From assembly GCF_000264905.1 (NCBI RefSeq), contig NW_006763135.1, forward strand, positions 1,157,179 to 1,221,178: DNA of 64,000 nt. Direction: 5' to 3'. Below the pieces are notes generated by a model. It ran no database searches, was not told where the DNA came from, and saw nothing but the letters and a program-made list of their open reading frames with translations. The translations under genes and the position numbers were made by a program. Numbering within the stretch: position 1 is the first letter of the stretch; every line of letters starts with the position of its first letter. Positions 46,200-59,055 of the stretch are shown in pieces. The DNA is from Stereum hirsutum FP-91666 SS1 (lineage: Eukaryota > Basidiomycota > Agaricomycetes > Russulales > Stereaceae).

Positions 46200-47407
46200 A
46201 TGCGTTTTGTCACCGTCGCGTCTGCTCTCTTGTCTCTCGTGTCTGTCGCGGTCGCACAGAATCAGACTGTATGTCCCCCGGTCCCTCTCTTACTCTCAAT
46301 TTTACCTGCACTTTCACTAGCTGTTTCGTTATCCTCGAGCGTGGTTTGCTTAACATGTTGCTTGTCTGTAGATATCGGTCAACGTCGGAGGCTCTAATGG
46401 AGACCCCGAGTTCATCTTCTCGCCTAACAACTTGAACGCTTCTGAGGGCTCCGTCATAACCTTCATGTTCACCGGAGTGTGCGTGTTCTCTTTTCTCCTG
46501 TAAAAGTTATATAATAGCCGTGCATGCCACTGATCTGTGTTATTTCGTGTGTAGGCCTGGGAACCACACGATCACTCAGTCGACTTTCGCCGCACCTTGC
46601 CAGACGATGTCCGGTGGGTTTGACTCTGGGTGCGTATTCCTGGCCTAACTCATGCCCTTCACCGCCGTGAGCTAATGATGACTGGTGGTTCTGGACAATG
46701 TGTACAGCTTCGTGTTGATTCCCAGTGAACCTAGCATCACGCCTACATTCAACTTGACCATCACGAACGGGTCCGTGCGTGAGTACAAGCTTCTTCTACG
46801 TTAGATATCGACGCTCTAGTCACACCAGGCTAAATTGTCCACAATTAATATAGCGATCTGGTTCCATTGCAAGCAGCTCGCACCCTCGCCGCACTGCAAC
46901 GCCGGAATGGTTGGGTGGGTGCCTCTCAAAATCGCCGACCTCTATATTATTTTTAATAGGAAGGACTGATTCGAATGTATTGTCAGTGCTATCAACGCAC
47001 CCACCTCCGGAGCGAACACTTTCCAAAACTTCGTCACAGCCGCTTCTCAATCTCAAGGTCTCCCAGGCGTACGTTCTCTCCTCCTTCATCCACCCCCCAT
47101 CCACCCCTTCTACCCACCCATCTCACTAATTAATTCATGTTTTCTTTTCGTACAACAGCAAGATGAAGGCGGTCTCGTCGGTGTCGGCGCCTCGGCCTCT
47201 ACTGGACCAGGACCCTTCACCGACAGCGACACCGGACTCGGCGTGCCCACCGGAGCCAGCGCCCCCGCTGCTGCTTCTGGCACATCTTCGGCGAGCGCTT
47301 CGGCTAGTGCTAGTGCTTCTGCGAGCGGTGCGGTCGAGATGATGAAGGTGTCGATGACTGGGTTGGTTGTGGCTTTGGGCGTCGTTGTTGGTTCCGTTAT
47401 TGCTTGA
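46200..47407 (+). CDS. Secreted GPI-anchored cupredoxin (phytocyanin-like)
   Basis: Seven exons (46200..46268, 46372..46478, 46555..46629, 46708..46778, 46854..46914, 46987..47068, 47159..47407) give 237 residues. A signal peptide covers 1-19 (ends SVAVA). The cupredoxin domain has ISVNVGGSNGDPEFIFSPNN, GNHTI with His63, and WFHCKQLAPSPHCNAGM, where Cys113, His121 and Met126 match the blue-copper ligand order Cys-His-Met seen in phytocyanins, with Cys122 at the disulfide position. A Ser/Ala-rich stalk and a hydrophobic end (GLVVALGVVVGSVIA) fit a GPI signal. Such proteins are common at the basidiomycete cell surface; an electron-transfer or copper-binding role is inferred from ligands only. 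A strong TATA box precedes it. Confidence 0.9.
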
Positions 47408-47736
47408 GTCTGGTGGGAAGGCGCATAGACGAACAGTTACTTCGCTTCGGGTACGCGTTAGTTACATATTATCGATCTTGCTTCTTTCTTTATGGACATG
47501 GACGGTGTACTCTCTCTGGCAGTGTCTTAGTAGTAGGAACCTGTGACACTTCTCTAATACGACGACCTTGTTCCTTGTTCACCTGTTTTCACATCGAGAT
47601 GCGCTCGACATGTGAGTTTGTCCAGTCTATATCCGCCACGCTGATTGCAAGGATAGACGACCCCAACGGATAAAAATAGCGATAGGACGATACAACAAGA
47701 AAGCTTGCAGAGCAGCACGTATGTAGTACATACACA
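47408..47736. other. Intergenic between convergent genes
   Basis: This is the 3' flank of the cupredoxin gene and of RPA135. Nothing else was seen. Confidence 0.5.
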
Positions 47737-50700
47737 CTACTTCACCTCCAACGACACCGCAATACCCATCGACGCCAGCTCCGCACAGAGATACCTAAAC
47801 ACATACGGAACCGCGACAATATCCAGATCCCCTCCCTTCCCTCCGCCATTACTGCCCAACACATGCTGTGACGGAATCGCCACCCTCACATCGTTTTTAC
47901 CCACCCGTTCCGGGTTTTGCCCCGTCACGAGCGCTTTCCTCTCACGCTCTTCTTCCTGCTCTGCCGCCGCTCGACAGACGCGACAGTATTCGCCTTGTGG
48001 GCCCGAAGGTTTTGGTGCGTGTGAGTGTGAGGAAGGACCACCGAGGACGATTTCGCCGAGCTGGACGTCATCGTAGCCGAGGGTGATGAGAGAACCGCAG
48101 GTTCTGCAGACCCAGGCGGTAGAGTAATCGGAGCAGTTCATGAGACGGTCTTGGAGGAGGAAGGAGGTGCCGTGGGCGATGAGAGCGTCACGTTCCATTT
48201 CACCGAAACGGATACCACCAGCCCGTTTACGTCCCTGAATGACAGACATCCCAAATAAAAGACGAGCATGTTTGAGTGAGTTTGAGTGAGTGAAGCTAAA
48301 CGGAGGATCGGAAGGGCGGAGTGGTCGTGGATCTCATCTGGAGAAATAAACGACGAACCTTCACGGGCTGACGCGTTAACGGGTCGACGGGTCCAGTCGT
48401 CCGCACTTGGAACTTATCGAGAACCATGTGTCGGAGTCGCTGGTAATAGACCACTCCAAAGTAGATGTCGGCAGCGAACTCCTGGCCAGTTATTCCAGAG
48501 TACATTGGCTCGCTTCCATGGTAGTTGTACCCAGCGGCGAGTAGCTGCTTTCCGAAATAATCAATCGCCGTGTCCTGTTCCGAGAATCTGGTATCGAAAC
48601 AACGTCATCAGGAAAGGTACGAGTGTGTGCATGGGCGTAAAGACCAAAAGAGCCAGGAGTAGAAAATGACGCACGTAAATGGCGTGGCGTCCTGCGCAAG
48701 GCCGTGCATCGCGCCTGCTTTTCCCGCCATGCTCTCCACCAACATGCCGATAGTCATACGACTAGGGAAGGCATGTGGGTTGATAATAACGTCTGGCTGC
48801 ATACCGCTCTCACTGAACGGCATATCGATGGCCGGCCATTTTTGCGAGCAGACACCTTTTTGACCGTGTCGAGACGAGAATTTGTCGCCGATGACGGGGG
48901 ACCGAGTGATCCGTAGCGTGATATGGATCTTCTGCAGCTCAGCATCACCAGCGTCGGAACCTGCAGGTTTGGAAATATTAGTTGAAGACTACGGCCTCGG
49001 AGATGCTATGTCACATACCCAGAAGTCGAACTTCTTCGATATACGCAACCTCATCACCCTTGTACTTCACAAACTTGGTTCGTCCACCAGTTGTATCGTC
49101 CGTGTATGCAGCGATGGGATCTCCGGGATTCAATCTCGCGCCAATATTAGGCAGCCCATCGAGATCAAGAAATTCAACACAGCTGTGTTTCTTATCCCCT
49201 TCCGTCTTGATTTCGTACCCCAGTCCGAAATGAAGCGTGGGAGCACTGGTCGCTTTGATTGCACCCTTCTGTTCCTTCAGGTCGATGATCTGCGACTTGT
49301 AGACCGTACCGTAGGCGAAGCCTCGTTCGTGTGCCGACTTGTTGAGGATCATGGCGTCCTCCATGTCATACCCAGTATAAGAGATAACGGCGACGATGGC
49401 GTTGGTTCCGTTCGGGAAGGAGTCCATGCCGTAAGTGTTATGAAGGGCTGGGCGCACGACCGGACTTTGTCCACTCTGAAGTCGATAGAGCTTGTTGTCT
49501 GTTCGATGCCTCAACGCCGTCGCTGGTGTGCCCATGGTTTGCTTACCCATCTAGGATAGTATGATGAGGAAAAGAGGGGAGGAATGAGTTTGAGTTTCTT
49601 ACCTGACATTGATAGATATTACGGGGACTCTGTTGGGTGACAAGTGAGAAGACGGAGACAAAAAATATGGCAAAAGTAGTTTGCCGCACCTGATTGAAGT
49701 CAGAGAATGGAGTCATATTCGCCAGGATAGACAGGAAATTCGTAGGCGAATGTTCGACATGCGACGAAACGCTAGGTTCGATCTCTTCTGGCGTGACGGC
49801 GATATCCATGTAGACCTGCTCGAACGAGCCGACTTGATCGTCCCGTCCGTTGGGTAGATACTTCACCGGCCGCATCATGCGGGCGCGAGACGAAAAGAGG
49901 AACAGGCCAGGATACTGTCCTCCTTCCGAGGCAGGTACGAAACCAATCTCTAGGTCCAATGGAACATTATGCTTTCCCTCTGTCTTCCATATTCGTAGGT
50001 TCGTTGCGAGAGTTTTGGCGACGAAAGGTCTTGCCCAGCCGATGACGCGGCCGTCGAGCTGGACGCAAAGGTTTTTACTACCGTCAACGGAGGTGGAGAA
50101 CGCTTGTGTCATGCCGTGTTCAATGAGGAGGGAGGGAAGATGAGCAACAGCGAGAGGAGCAGTGACGATGCGACAAGTGCGGGAAAGGTGGTTTAGGAGA
50201 CCGCAGGGAGAACCATCGGGGGTGTGCACAGGACAAAGAAAGCCTAGAAAGTGGATGCATAGTCAATCTAACGTCGTGGGGAAGAAGCATATGACATACC
50301 CCATGCTTCAGGAAGCAGTTTTCGAACTGTAGTAGTTTTGAGCTCGGCGAAGAATGCTCCACGGTGGATACACCTAAAATGACTGATGTATCTATGCCAG
50401 TTGAGCTTTTCGGCGACGATGGTAAAGCCAGAAGCCTGTTGAAGATCCAGACCTGTGGGTGACACAAGGTTGCCAGTGGCTAGGAAGTTCGACATCTTGG
50501 CGCCGATGTCGAAGTTCACTTTATTGATAATTTTGGTGATGTAACGGTCTATATGTGGATTTCAAATTAGCGTGAAAAAGTATCTCGTTTGGTCAAAACG
50601 AACCATTCTGAAAGTCCACCGAAGAATCTCCTCTCCTCACGTCAAGAGCGACTTGAGTACGAATCTGGTTCAATGCATCCTCGAGCTTTTCTTTGATGAT

Positions 50701-52199
50701 CATGCCATAGAGTTGACCAGGGAGAAGAACTTCTTGGTGCTGAGGAGAATCGGGGTTGTCGACACAGCATGACTTGGAGACGATTGAGTACAATTTGCGT
50801 AGCATAAACCTACAGATGAAATGAGAAACATCCTCTCCGGAATTAGTCCCATTACTTACAGAAGCATCCTAAACTTCTCTCGGACATCGTCCAAGTGCAC
50901 AAGCACCAATTTGTGGATGATCCATGCGCCAATGGCTTGGTTATTCCAGTCCTCCGGCAATCCGAGTACGACCCTGAACTTGTCGCCTAGATAGTCTAAG
51001 CACTGATCCCCGGTGTACAGACTGTACATTTTGAAACTGCGTAGGAGCAATTCGACGCGGTCGGTAAGGAAGGTATTGTCGTAATCCTGCATCATGACGC
51101 CTTCAAAGATCTCCATGTCCGACGCACTGACCAAAGCTTTGAGAATAAGCATGATTGGGATGACATATTCTTGTTTCCTCCAGCTGAAGCGGAACATTGC
51201 GCTGCCATTGGACAGGTAGTGTAAGGTGTTGGTAACAGCGGTTTGGTCCGGACGGACGCAACGAATCTGAACGGCGTAGGGAGTGTATGATGGTCCCCGG
51301 CCGACGAACGAAGGTCGAGAAAGAGCAACGACATGATTTCGTCGGGGAAGAATGAGATATCGAATGAGACGTTCGTTTCCATTGATGACGAAGTATCCGC
51401 CAAACTCCTCTGGCTCTTCGTGGTGCTTGACAAGTTCAGCAGACGACATCGAGCGAAGATTACACCGAACGGACTATTGAAAAGTGTAAAGTCAATTTCC
51501 ACGCGAAGAGCCACAGTAGTATATCCGAAAGCTCAAAAAAGGTGTTCTTACCCGAACCATGATAGGGACCAGGCCACAATCCCGTGTGAGCGTACGCGGT
51601 TGTGGGTCAGAGTCCAGTTTCCAACATATTTTGATCGTCATACGACCACGGTACGATGTCAGTCGTTCTCTAGCCTAGTGTTTCAGGTCAGCGGCGGGAA
51701 ATTCAGTGCTAGTTAGTGATTTAGGTCTTAGTGTGGCGTCGTGCGGTAGAAGGTACACACCTCGGTCGGAAATACCTTACGCTCCGTTGCTTGCCTGTCC
51801 TTGTCCGGAACCATCGGCCTCGCAATAGACACCTGTTCGATCCATACTTGGTTCCCGCATTGGAAAAGAGGAATGCGACAAAGCAGAGAAAGGCCGCTCA
51901 CTGCTCATACGGTTACCCCATGAACCGGCTGCTGCTTTTGATGGATCTCGGTCAAACATGACCCGTTCTCCGATATCTTTCAGTCCCAAAGACAGAAGTC
52001 CATGGCCGTTACCGTCTCCCCAAGGCAAGCCTGAGTCGTCGAAGAGAGCATTGAAGGATTCGATGTGGGGTGCAACGAACTCCTGAAGGATAGGAACGGT
52101 ATTGGATTTCGAAGGCGGCCTTCTGAAAGTCTTCTCCCGCTCGACGGTATTGAATGTATTCTTGTACGTAGATGTAGAGGGACCAGAGCCGTCGGGCAT
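47737..52199 (-). CDS. RPA135: RNA polymerase I second-largest subunit Rpa135 (Rpa2)
   Basis: Twelve minus-strand exons (51902..52199, 51761..51846, 51552..51674, 50860..51473, 50604..50809, 50300..50548, 49690..50243, 49603..49629, 49019..49550, 48675..48960, 48359..48587, 47737..48234) give 1233 residues; the yeast protein has 1203. Pol beta-like blocks are [116 protein letters not shown] and [24 protein letters not shown]-terminal zinc site has CRTCG and [16 protein letters not shown] marks the Pol I type. Exon 8 is only 27 nt. The start [10 protein letters not shown] is the first ATG after an in-frame upstream stretch without another ATG. The subunit forms half of the active centre that transcribes rDNA in the nucleolus. 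Confidence 0.96.
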
Positions 52200-52410
52200 G
52201 GTGAATGATGCTGGACAAGCGAACCGTCGAGTGAGCAGGGAGTAAAGACAGGTAAAGACCGCCCTCGCCACACTCAAGTTTTTCGAAAATGTGGATTACG
52301 TAAGTAACGCGTTCGAACGCGTTTCAAACTCCGCTGGTCGGCAGCGTTCAACGATCTGCCCGCGCTCGTTGTCCGAGACAACATCCATCCCAATCCTTCC
52401 TCTTTCCCTC
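52200..52410. promoter_or_regulatory. 211-bp divergent promoter region
   Basis: RPA135 (minus) and the nucleoporin gene (plus) start 211 bp apart and share this region. No TATA box was recognised. Confidence 0.55.
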
Positions 52411-55400
52411 ATGTTCGGAGCATCGTGGGGCAACCCACAGCAGAATCAACAGCAACCACAACAGCCACAGCAGCAGCAAACAGGTCTCTTTGGGCAGCCC
52501 GCTACTGCTGGGTTCGGAGCCGCTGGAGGAGGTGCGTACAATTGCTCACTTCGACTCGTCAAGACACGCGTATAAAACATCGCTCTTGCCGCGCAGCGTT
52601 CGGCGCAGGTGGGGCTTTTGGTCAACCACCACAACAACAACAGCAACAGCAAGCCCCTAATCCCATGTTTGGAGGCATTGGAGCGTCTACATCGACGGGC
52701 ACAACCGGTGGGTTTGGTGCGTTCTCTCCCTTGTTCTCCTGTAATGGCCTTACTGACTTTTTCATCAGGTACCGGCGCATTTGGAGCTCCTGCAAATACT
52801 GGCGCTTCTGCATTCGGTGCGCCAAAACCTGCGACAGGATTTGGGGCCTTCGGTGGTGGTACTAGTGGTGGGGCTGGGGCGTTTGGCAGCGGCGGTGGTG
52901 GCACGTTTGGTGCCAACACCAACACGCAGCCTACCGGAGGAGGGCTTTTTGGACAGACCAACACCAACACAGGGAACGTGTTTGGCTCAGCAGGCGGATT
53001 GTTTGGGAATAAGCCAGCCGGAGCGTCTGCGTTTGGTTCACCAGGTGTGTATCTCTTCCATCAAGTCACTGCCATCAGCTCACCATTGGATTCAGGAGCA
53101 AATCCTCAGACTGGACAGTACGATGGTGTTCCTCCCGTTACGAGTGGTTCATCGAATCCCCCGTATCAGGTCTTCACCGAGAAGGATGGCGTAAATTCAT
53201 CCGTGACTCTGCAGTATCAGAGCATCTCATGCATGCCACAGTATCGCGGCACATCATTCGAAGTGAGTCACTCTTACTGATCCAGTGTCTATCGTCCAAC
53301 GCTGGACTGAGATAGGTGCTCAGCATCGGCTCCTTTCCGACTCGTGAAGACGATGGACGCACCACGTCACACCTGATCTAACATGATTTTGCATCGAACC
53401 AGGAACTCCGCGTACAAGACTATGCCCAAGGACGGAAAACAGCGGGCGCTGGCGTCGGAGCCTTTGGCCAGACTACCCCCTCCGGATTTGGCGCACCACA
53501 ACAGCCAGCGACAGGTCTGTTCGGACAACCTGCTCAGAATCCCCAGCAACCTGCGGCTCCTGCCTTCGGTGCCTTCGGATCTACAGCTCCTTCAAACCCA
53601 GGCGGCGCATTCGGCTCGTTTGGCCAACCCAACCCAGCACCAGCTGCCGGTGCGAGCGGCTTCGGCGCGTTTGGCCAACCACAGCAGCAGCAGCAGCAGC
53701 CCCCACAACAACCCGCCTCGAGCTTCGGTGCGTTCGGCCAACCCCAGCAGCAGCAGCAGCAGCAGCAACAACAACAACAACAGCAACCTACTGCGAGCTT
53801 GTTCGGTGGCTCGTTCGGGGCAAATACCAACCAAAATCAGCAGAAGCCTTTTGGTGCCTTCGGTAAGATCATAATAAGGAGTTATATGTTGTACTGGCTG
53901 ACCTCTATTGGCAGGATCTACCGGTACGAACACCAATGCTTTCGGTGGTGGTGGCGGCGGCTTGTTCGGCCAGAATACCCAACAGCAGCAACAACAACAA
54001 CAACAGCCGGCCCCTACCACCGGTTTGTTTGGTCAACCTCAACAGACCACATCGACGTTCGGTAGTGCGTTCGGTAAGCTATCGTCCAATCATTCTTTTT
54101 CTTCGTGAACTAATAAATTCTGTCGTTCTGAATAGGAGCCAACAACAATGCTCCCAAGCCTGGTCTGTTCGGCCAGCCTGCTCAGAACACACAACCGTCT
54201 ACTGGCTTCGGTGGTGGACTGTTCGGGAACACTCAGAATCAACAGAATCAACAGCAGCAGCCGCAGCAGCCTGCCGGTGGACTGTTTGGCGGGGGGTCAG
54301 CGTTTGGCCAGAATCCCCAGCAACAACAAAACCAACCCGCCCAGGGCGGAGGATGTACGTGTTTCCATCATTTATTTGTCGAGCAATACTGACGATCCAC
54401 TTCGCAGTGTTTGGAAACTCTCAACCCACCCAGCAGCCCCAAGCGGGTGGCGGTTTGTTCGGCAACACCGGTGGAAGTCTGTTCGGTAACAACCAGCAAC
54501 AGCAGCAGCAGCAGCAGCAGCAACCTGCTCAGAACAACTTTGGACTATTCGGTCAGAACAAGCCGGCCGCACCTGCGACAGGTGGGGGCCTCTTCGGCGG
54601 GGGATTCGGCCAGTCGACCACCAACACCAACCCTGCCCCTCAACAACAATCCACTGGGCTCTTCGGTAACTCTCTGGGCCAGTCGACGAATCAATCGACA
54701 GGCCTATTTGGCGGTGGCCTTTTCGGCGCGAAACCCGCGACTCAAACGCAACCACAATCACAACCACTAGGCGGTTCGCTATTCGGGAATTCGCTGGGTG
54801 TCTCCGCTCTCAATCCTCCCTCGGTTGGTGCTGGTGGTCAGGGTAGTCTCCAGGCGTCCATTGCGCAGCCTCAGTCCGCCAACTTGCCGATTTTCACCAT
54901 GCTTCCCGCTACGGCCCCGAGCCTGCAACTCTCTCATTTGACTAGGAAGAAGACGCCATTCGACATACCAAACCGAGTACTGCCACCAAGGCCGCTCTCG
55001 TATGTACCCGGCGCCACAAAACTACGTGGCTATACCTCTATGTCCTCGAAGCCGGTATCTACCAATGGTTTCAATGGATCAAACAGCATTTTCGGGACAT
55101 CTACTAGCGGGAAATCCGGATCCCTTGGCCTGAGCACGATGAACGGGCGTGCAGACGGGGCCGGTGCCAGCTCTGTGTTAGGCTCAGGGTCGCGCCGTAG
55201 CGTAAAGAAACTCATACTCGACAGGAAGGTCGACCCATCCGACTTGATGCGTCGTTCCAGCACGCCAGTATCCACCAGACCATCCAGCAAACCAACTTTC
55301 GTACCCGCTCTGGTTCACGCTGCCCTTCAACACGAGGCTCTGTCCACTCCTCCACCCGCTGCCACTCCTCCGCCTGCGACTCGTGGCAAAGGAACCCGTT

Positions 55401-55885
55401 TGATCGCGGACAATGTTACAGCGCCGCAGAACAGCGAGCCTCAGGAGGGCGAGTACTGGACGAGCCCACCCATTGACGTGCTCCAGGGCATGGGCCACCC
55501 CGAGCTCAGCGCGGTCTCCAATTTCGTCGTTGGGCGTGTCGGGTTCGGAGAGGTCCACTTCCTGGAACCCGTCGACCTCACGGCGTTTGGGAAGCTCAGC
55601 GATCTACTCGGGGATCAGGTTCGCTTCGATCCCATGGAATGCAGCGTCTATCCAGACACGAACGATGTCGACAAGCCACCTGTCGGCTCTGGTCTTAACG
55701 TGCCTACCAGGATCATGCTCTTCCGTTGTTGGCCAACAAACAAAGCCACTCGTGAGCCGATCAAGGACGAGTCGCATCCTGCGATGGCGAGGTACGTGAA
55801 GATGCTCAGCCATATGAAGGGCACGAACTTTGAGAGCTACGACGCGGAGAAAGGTACATGGACCTTTACTGTGGAACACTTTTGA
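52411..55885 (+). CDS. FG nucleoporin of the Nup98/Nup116 type
   Basis: Eight exons (52411..52531, 52597..52716, 52769..53044, 53096..53262, 53403..53862, 53915..54073, 54136..54354, 54408..55885) give 999 residues. FG and GLFG repeats fill residues 1 to about 620, interrupted at about 174-230 by a GLEBS-like Gle2-binding segment (PYQVFTEKD, LQYQSISCMPQYRGTSFEEL). A Ser-rich linker follows. The C-terminal nucleoporin autopeptidase-like domain (about 840-999: GEYWTSPPIDVLQGM, LSAVSNFVVGRVGFGEVHFLEPVDLT, TWTFTVEHF) ends the protein at His-Phe, exactly where Nup98/Nup145 cleave before Ser. So no cleavage product exists, as in yeast Nup116 and Nup100. The role is the permeability barrier and mRNA export at the nuclear pore. 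GLEBS argues for the Nup116/Nup98 branch. Confidence 0.93.
53745..53786 (+). repeat. CAG/CAA microsatellite encoding a Gln tract
   Basis: About fourteen CAG or CAA codons in a row lie inside the FG-repeat exon of the nucleoporin gene. Shorter CAG runs occur at about 53682-53699 and 54493-54522. Unit length three keeps the frame if copy number varies. Confidence 0.9.
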
Positions 55886-56244
55886 CGGAATATGATCATG
55901 TTGGTTTTTGGCAGCGATGATAGTGTTCTTCTTGTTTCTTTCTCGTCCCCTTTTTTCCTCGCAGTCGTTGTGGATGTGATTGTGATCTACTGCTCGTCAC
56001 TTGCTTTGTTTCATATTCGCTTGTCTGTCATGTAATCGCCGCGGTATGGTCTATGCACAATTCAATATATTTTGGAAGCAGCGAACTCGAGAAGCATCTA
56101 AGCATAAGAGTAGTTTGCATATTGTCCAGGAAGGAAAGGTTCGTATATATACACAATAAGTACAACAAGAAAGTCCCGAGGAGAAATCGAAAGCCCCAAC
56201 GGCGTTGAGCGTGTTCGTACGTTCGTTAATCATTCTAAAAGTCG
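55886..56244. other. Intergenic between convergent genes
   Basis: This is the T-rich 3' flank of the nucleoporin gene followed by the 3' flank of the coiled-coil gene. No further feature is seen. Confidence 0.5.
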
Positions 56245-59055
56245 CTAACGCTACCAAAGCAAAAGTCGATCAGTACTCCGACAAGCTTCGTGCTCTACAC
56301 GATGAAGAAGTGTAAAAACTCACCTTCCCTTCACCTCCACGCAGAGATGCGCTCCGCATTCCCGGAGTCATCCCTGCATTCCCATTCAAAGCATCCCTTG
56401 CGCCGGCAGTGGCATGCGACCTCACTGTCCTCGCCGTTCCCGCCGAACTAGACGAAGGCAATGGTACCCTCGCCGCCGCAACCGATGTCGTCGTACCAGG
56501 CGTCCCGGGCAACCTTGCCCCTCCCGCAATCGGCGAACTTGGGTATTGAAGGCCTGGAGGCAAGTCTGCAACCGCGTAAGCCTGCCTCTTAGGCGTTTTC
56601 GCACCCTTGGAAGAAGAGGATGATTTCTTGCTCCTTGTTTTGCTGGAAGCAGTGGTCGGGGCACGACGAGCGTGGTGGGAGGGAGGAGGCGTGGTAAGAG
56701 TATCGTCGGAGCTTGCGATATCAGATCGAACGGCTATATCTTCGGAGTCGGACGAGCTTGGCTCGGGTCGTCCAAGGAGGCTCGGGGCAGGTACGACGAC
56801 TGAGGATCTGGCGGTCGAGCTCGTAGATGGAACAGTCGGGTCAGATTCAAGCCGTGATTTGTTTCTCCTCGAACGGGTGCCCTGACCTGGTATATCGACA
56901 TTTTCGCCTGGTATGACGGGCGCTGTAGGGTATGCCAGCGCTACTGGGGCTGTTGGAAACGCGACAGGGACTTGTGGCGTGCCCCAGCTGTTTTCGGACT
57001 GAGACTGATAGAGGGGTGACATCCCAGGCAAGTTGGTGGCGTTGGCCCTAGGTGAGTGTTGGGAGGGCGACGGGGCGCTGGGCATTGTTCCTCCGATCGG
57101 TATGAAACCAGGCGGCAGTTGCCCGTCTGCGGGCAAGGGTCGAGGTTCGGTGGATGGCGAGTAGGTGGAGTAAGACATGTGCGGGGCAGGACTTTTATCT
57201 ACGGATGGCGTTTGACGGGGTGGTGCTGGATCGGGAGGTAAAGGCATTCGTGCAGCAGTCTCGGGGGTAAGGAATTCGCCCGTAAACGGAACAGGCGTTT
57301 GCTGTGGCGTCTGTGAAGAAGGGCGAGACTATAAATCGCAAATACCACGCAATCAGTTCTACCGCTTGTAAAAAGCCTAGGGCATTGAATGCCAATGTGT
57401 AGCTTACCGGCGGCTGAATTGTGATGTCCGGAACAGACGATGAACTTTTGCGGCGTAAGGTGCCGGAAGAACCTAACGGCGTCCGGGAAGGCGTCTCACT
57501 CTTGCGTGAAGAACTGGTAGAAGACATGCTTGGGCGACGATATATATGGTGGCTGTCTCGATCGTCAGAGTTTGCGAAAGTCGGTTGAGCTACTTGCGGA
57601 ACCGGGACGTTCATCGGGACGGGATTAGGACTACCACGGCCTGACTGTAAGAAAGAGAAAAGAATGTTAAAAAGACCCAAATGTAGGATCAAAACTCTAT
57701 ACACGTACGCCTTGGGGTGCCACAGACCCTGGGCGAGAACTTGAGATGCTGCGAGTTCCGTACGCAGGGGTTGTATGGCTACTCATAGCCTCCGGAATAG
57801 GGCTTAGATGACTTCCACGCATCTGACTAGAAGAAGTCCCATAAGGCTCGCTAACCAACTCGAACTGAGAGATAGTGGTTGACCCTTGGCTCTCAGGGGA
57901 AGAGACGCGCGCAGGCCGGTGCTGACGGTGCTGGCGGTGTTCGCGACGAGCCTGTGGGTGTTGTTCAGGTGGGATAAAATAAGTTGAGGATCTACGAGAT
58001 GCCGGATTGGGAACCATGAGTGGAGGGTCTTCCTCTGGGACAAGAGGACGGAGGGCTTCAGGCGTGGGAGGTGCCACCTGCATCTCGTGTGGTGGAGGAA
58101 GTCGAATTTGGCTGTCCTCATCGACACGGGGAATCCAGTTGTCAGGGGGGATCGCGTTTGCCGGGTGTCGGACCGGAGACATTATATTGTGTACCGGAGT
58201 AGGTTGTCTAGATGGCTGTTCGACAACGATTATCGGAGCGCGAGAAGAGCGGGGAGAGTCGTGAGGTGGCGGAGGTGGAGGACTAGGTGGTGTGGCGCGT
58301 TGTGGAGGAGGTGGTGGTGGTGGAAAATTGATCATGTCTTCTTCAATGGGAGTAAGGCCCTGATCTTCCTCTGGCTGGTCGATAGGTGGCTCATAGGGGG
58401 GTTCCTCTTCTAGCTGTTCGTCGTCCGCATAGACGGGACGACTGGTATCGCTCCGCGCCTGCTCATACCCCGCATAGCGTCCTGTGGTGAATCCAAGTTG
58501 TTGTCCTCTCGTGAGACCTTCCTGAAGGCCCAACCTCCTACCTTCCTCCCTGGCCAAGTCAATAAGTCTCTCCTCCTTGATTTGCCTAGCCGTGGTACGT
58601 GCTCTTGCTGCGCTGGCCTCAGCATCGAAGCGCTGCTCCTCGATAGAGTTCAATACCTCCTGGGCTCTATAGATCTCTTTCTGGGCATACTCGAGCTGAA
58701 TCTTGTATAGTCGTAACTCTTCCGTTGCCCTTGCGGCGTCCTGTAGTGCGGCCACTCTGGCTTCATCTGCAGATTTGAATCGGAAGAGAGCCTCTCTGGC
58801 CCGTCTCTCGTTCTCATCTGCGCGCTGAGACTCTTCCTTCAACTGCTCAGTCACAGTGAGGACCATCTTCCGAAGCTCGTTTGCTTCACGCTCTCCGTTG
58901 ACCAGCAAGCGTGCGAGGTCACGGCTAGAGGTCACATGAAGGTCCTTAGATTGAATGTCTGAAGAAGAACGTCGAGCCTTTCGTTGTCTGTCCACTGCTT
59001 CTCGACGAGTCGCGTGAGAGATGAGAGGTGATAGCGGAGGTGACTCGGAGTCCAT
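56245..59055 (-). CDS. Coiled-coil, proline-rich protein of unknown function
   Basis: Minus-strand exons 57709..59055, 57408..57644, 56324..57328 and 56245..56250 give 864 residues. A long charged coiled coil covers about residues 50-190 (heptad-like LARLLVNGEREANELRKMV, LYKIQLEYAQKEIY, RARTTARQIKEERLIDLA). After it comes a Gly-rich repeat-like piece (LGLQEGLTRGQQLGF). The rest is Pro/Ser/Thr-rich and probably disordered, with polyproline runs (FPPPPPPPQ) that could bind SH3, WW or profilin. I do not recognise a family; basidiomycete genomes carry such coiled-coil proteins of unknown role. The last exon encodes only Arg-stop; if the 73-nt intron is not removed the protein ends 17 residues later at 56270. 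The start MDSESPPLSP is the first ATG of the frame with a plausible leader. Confidence 0.7.

Noticed and set aside
53534..54020. Cys-rich minus-strand frames with long Cys and Leu runs
   Set aside because: They are antisense readings of the CAG/CAA glutamine codons of the nucleoporin.
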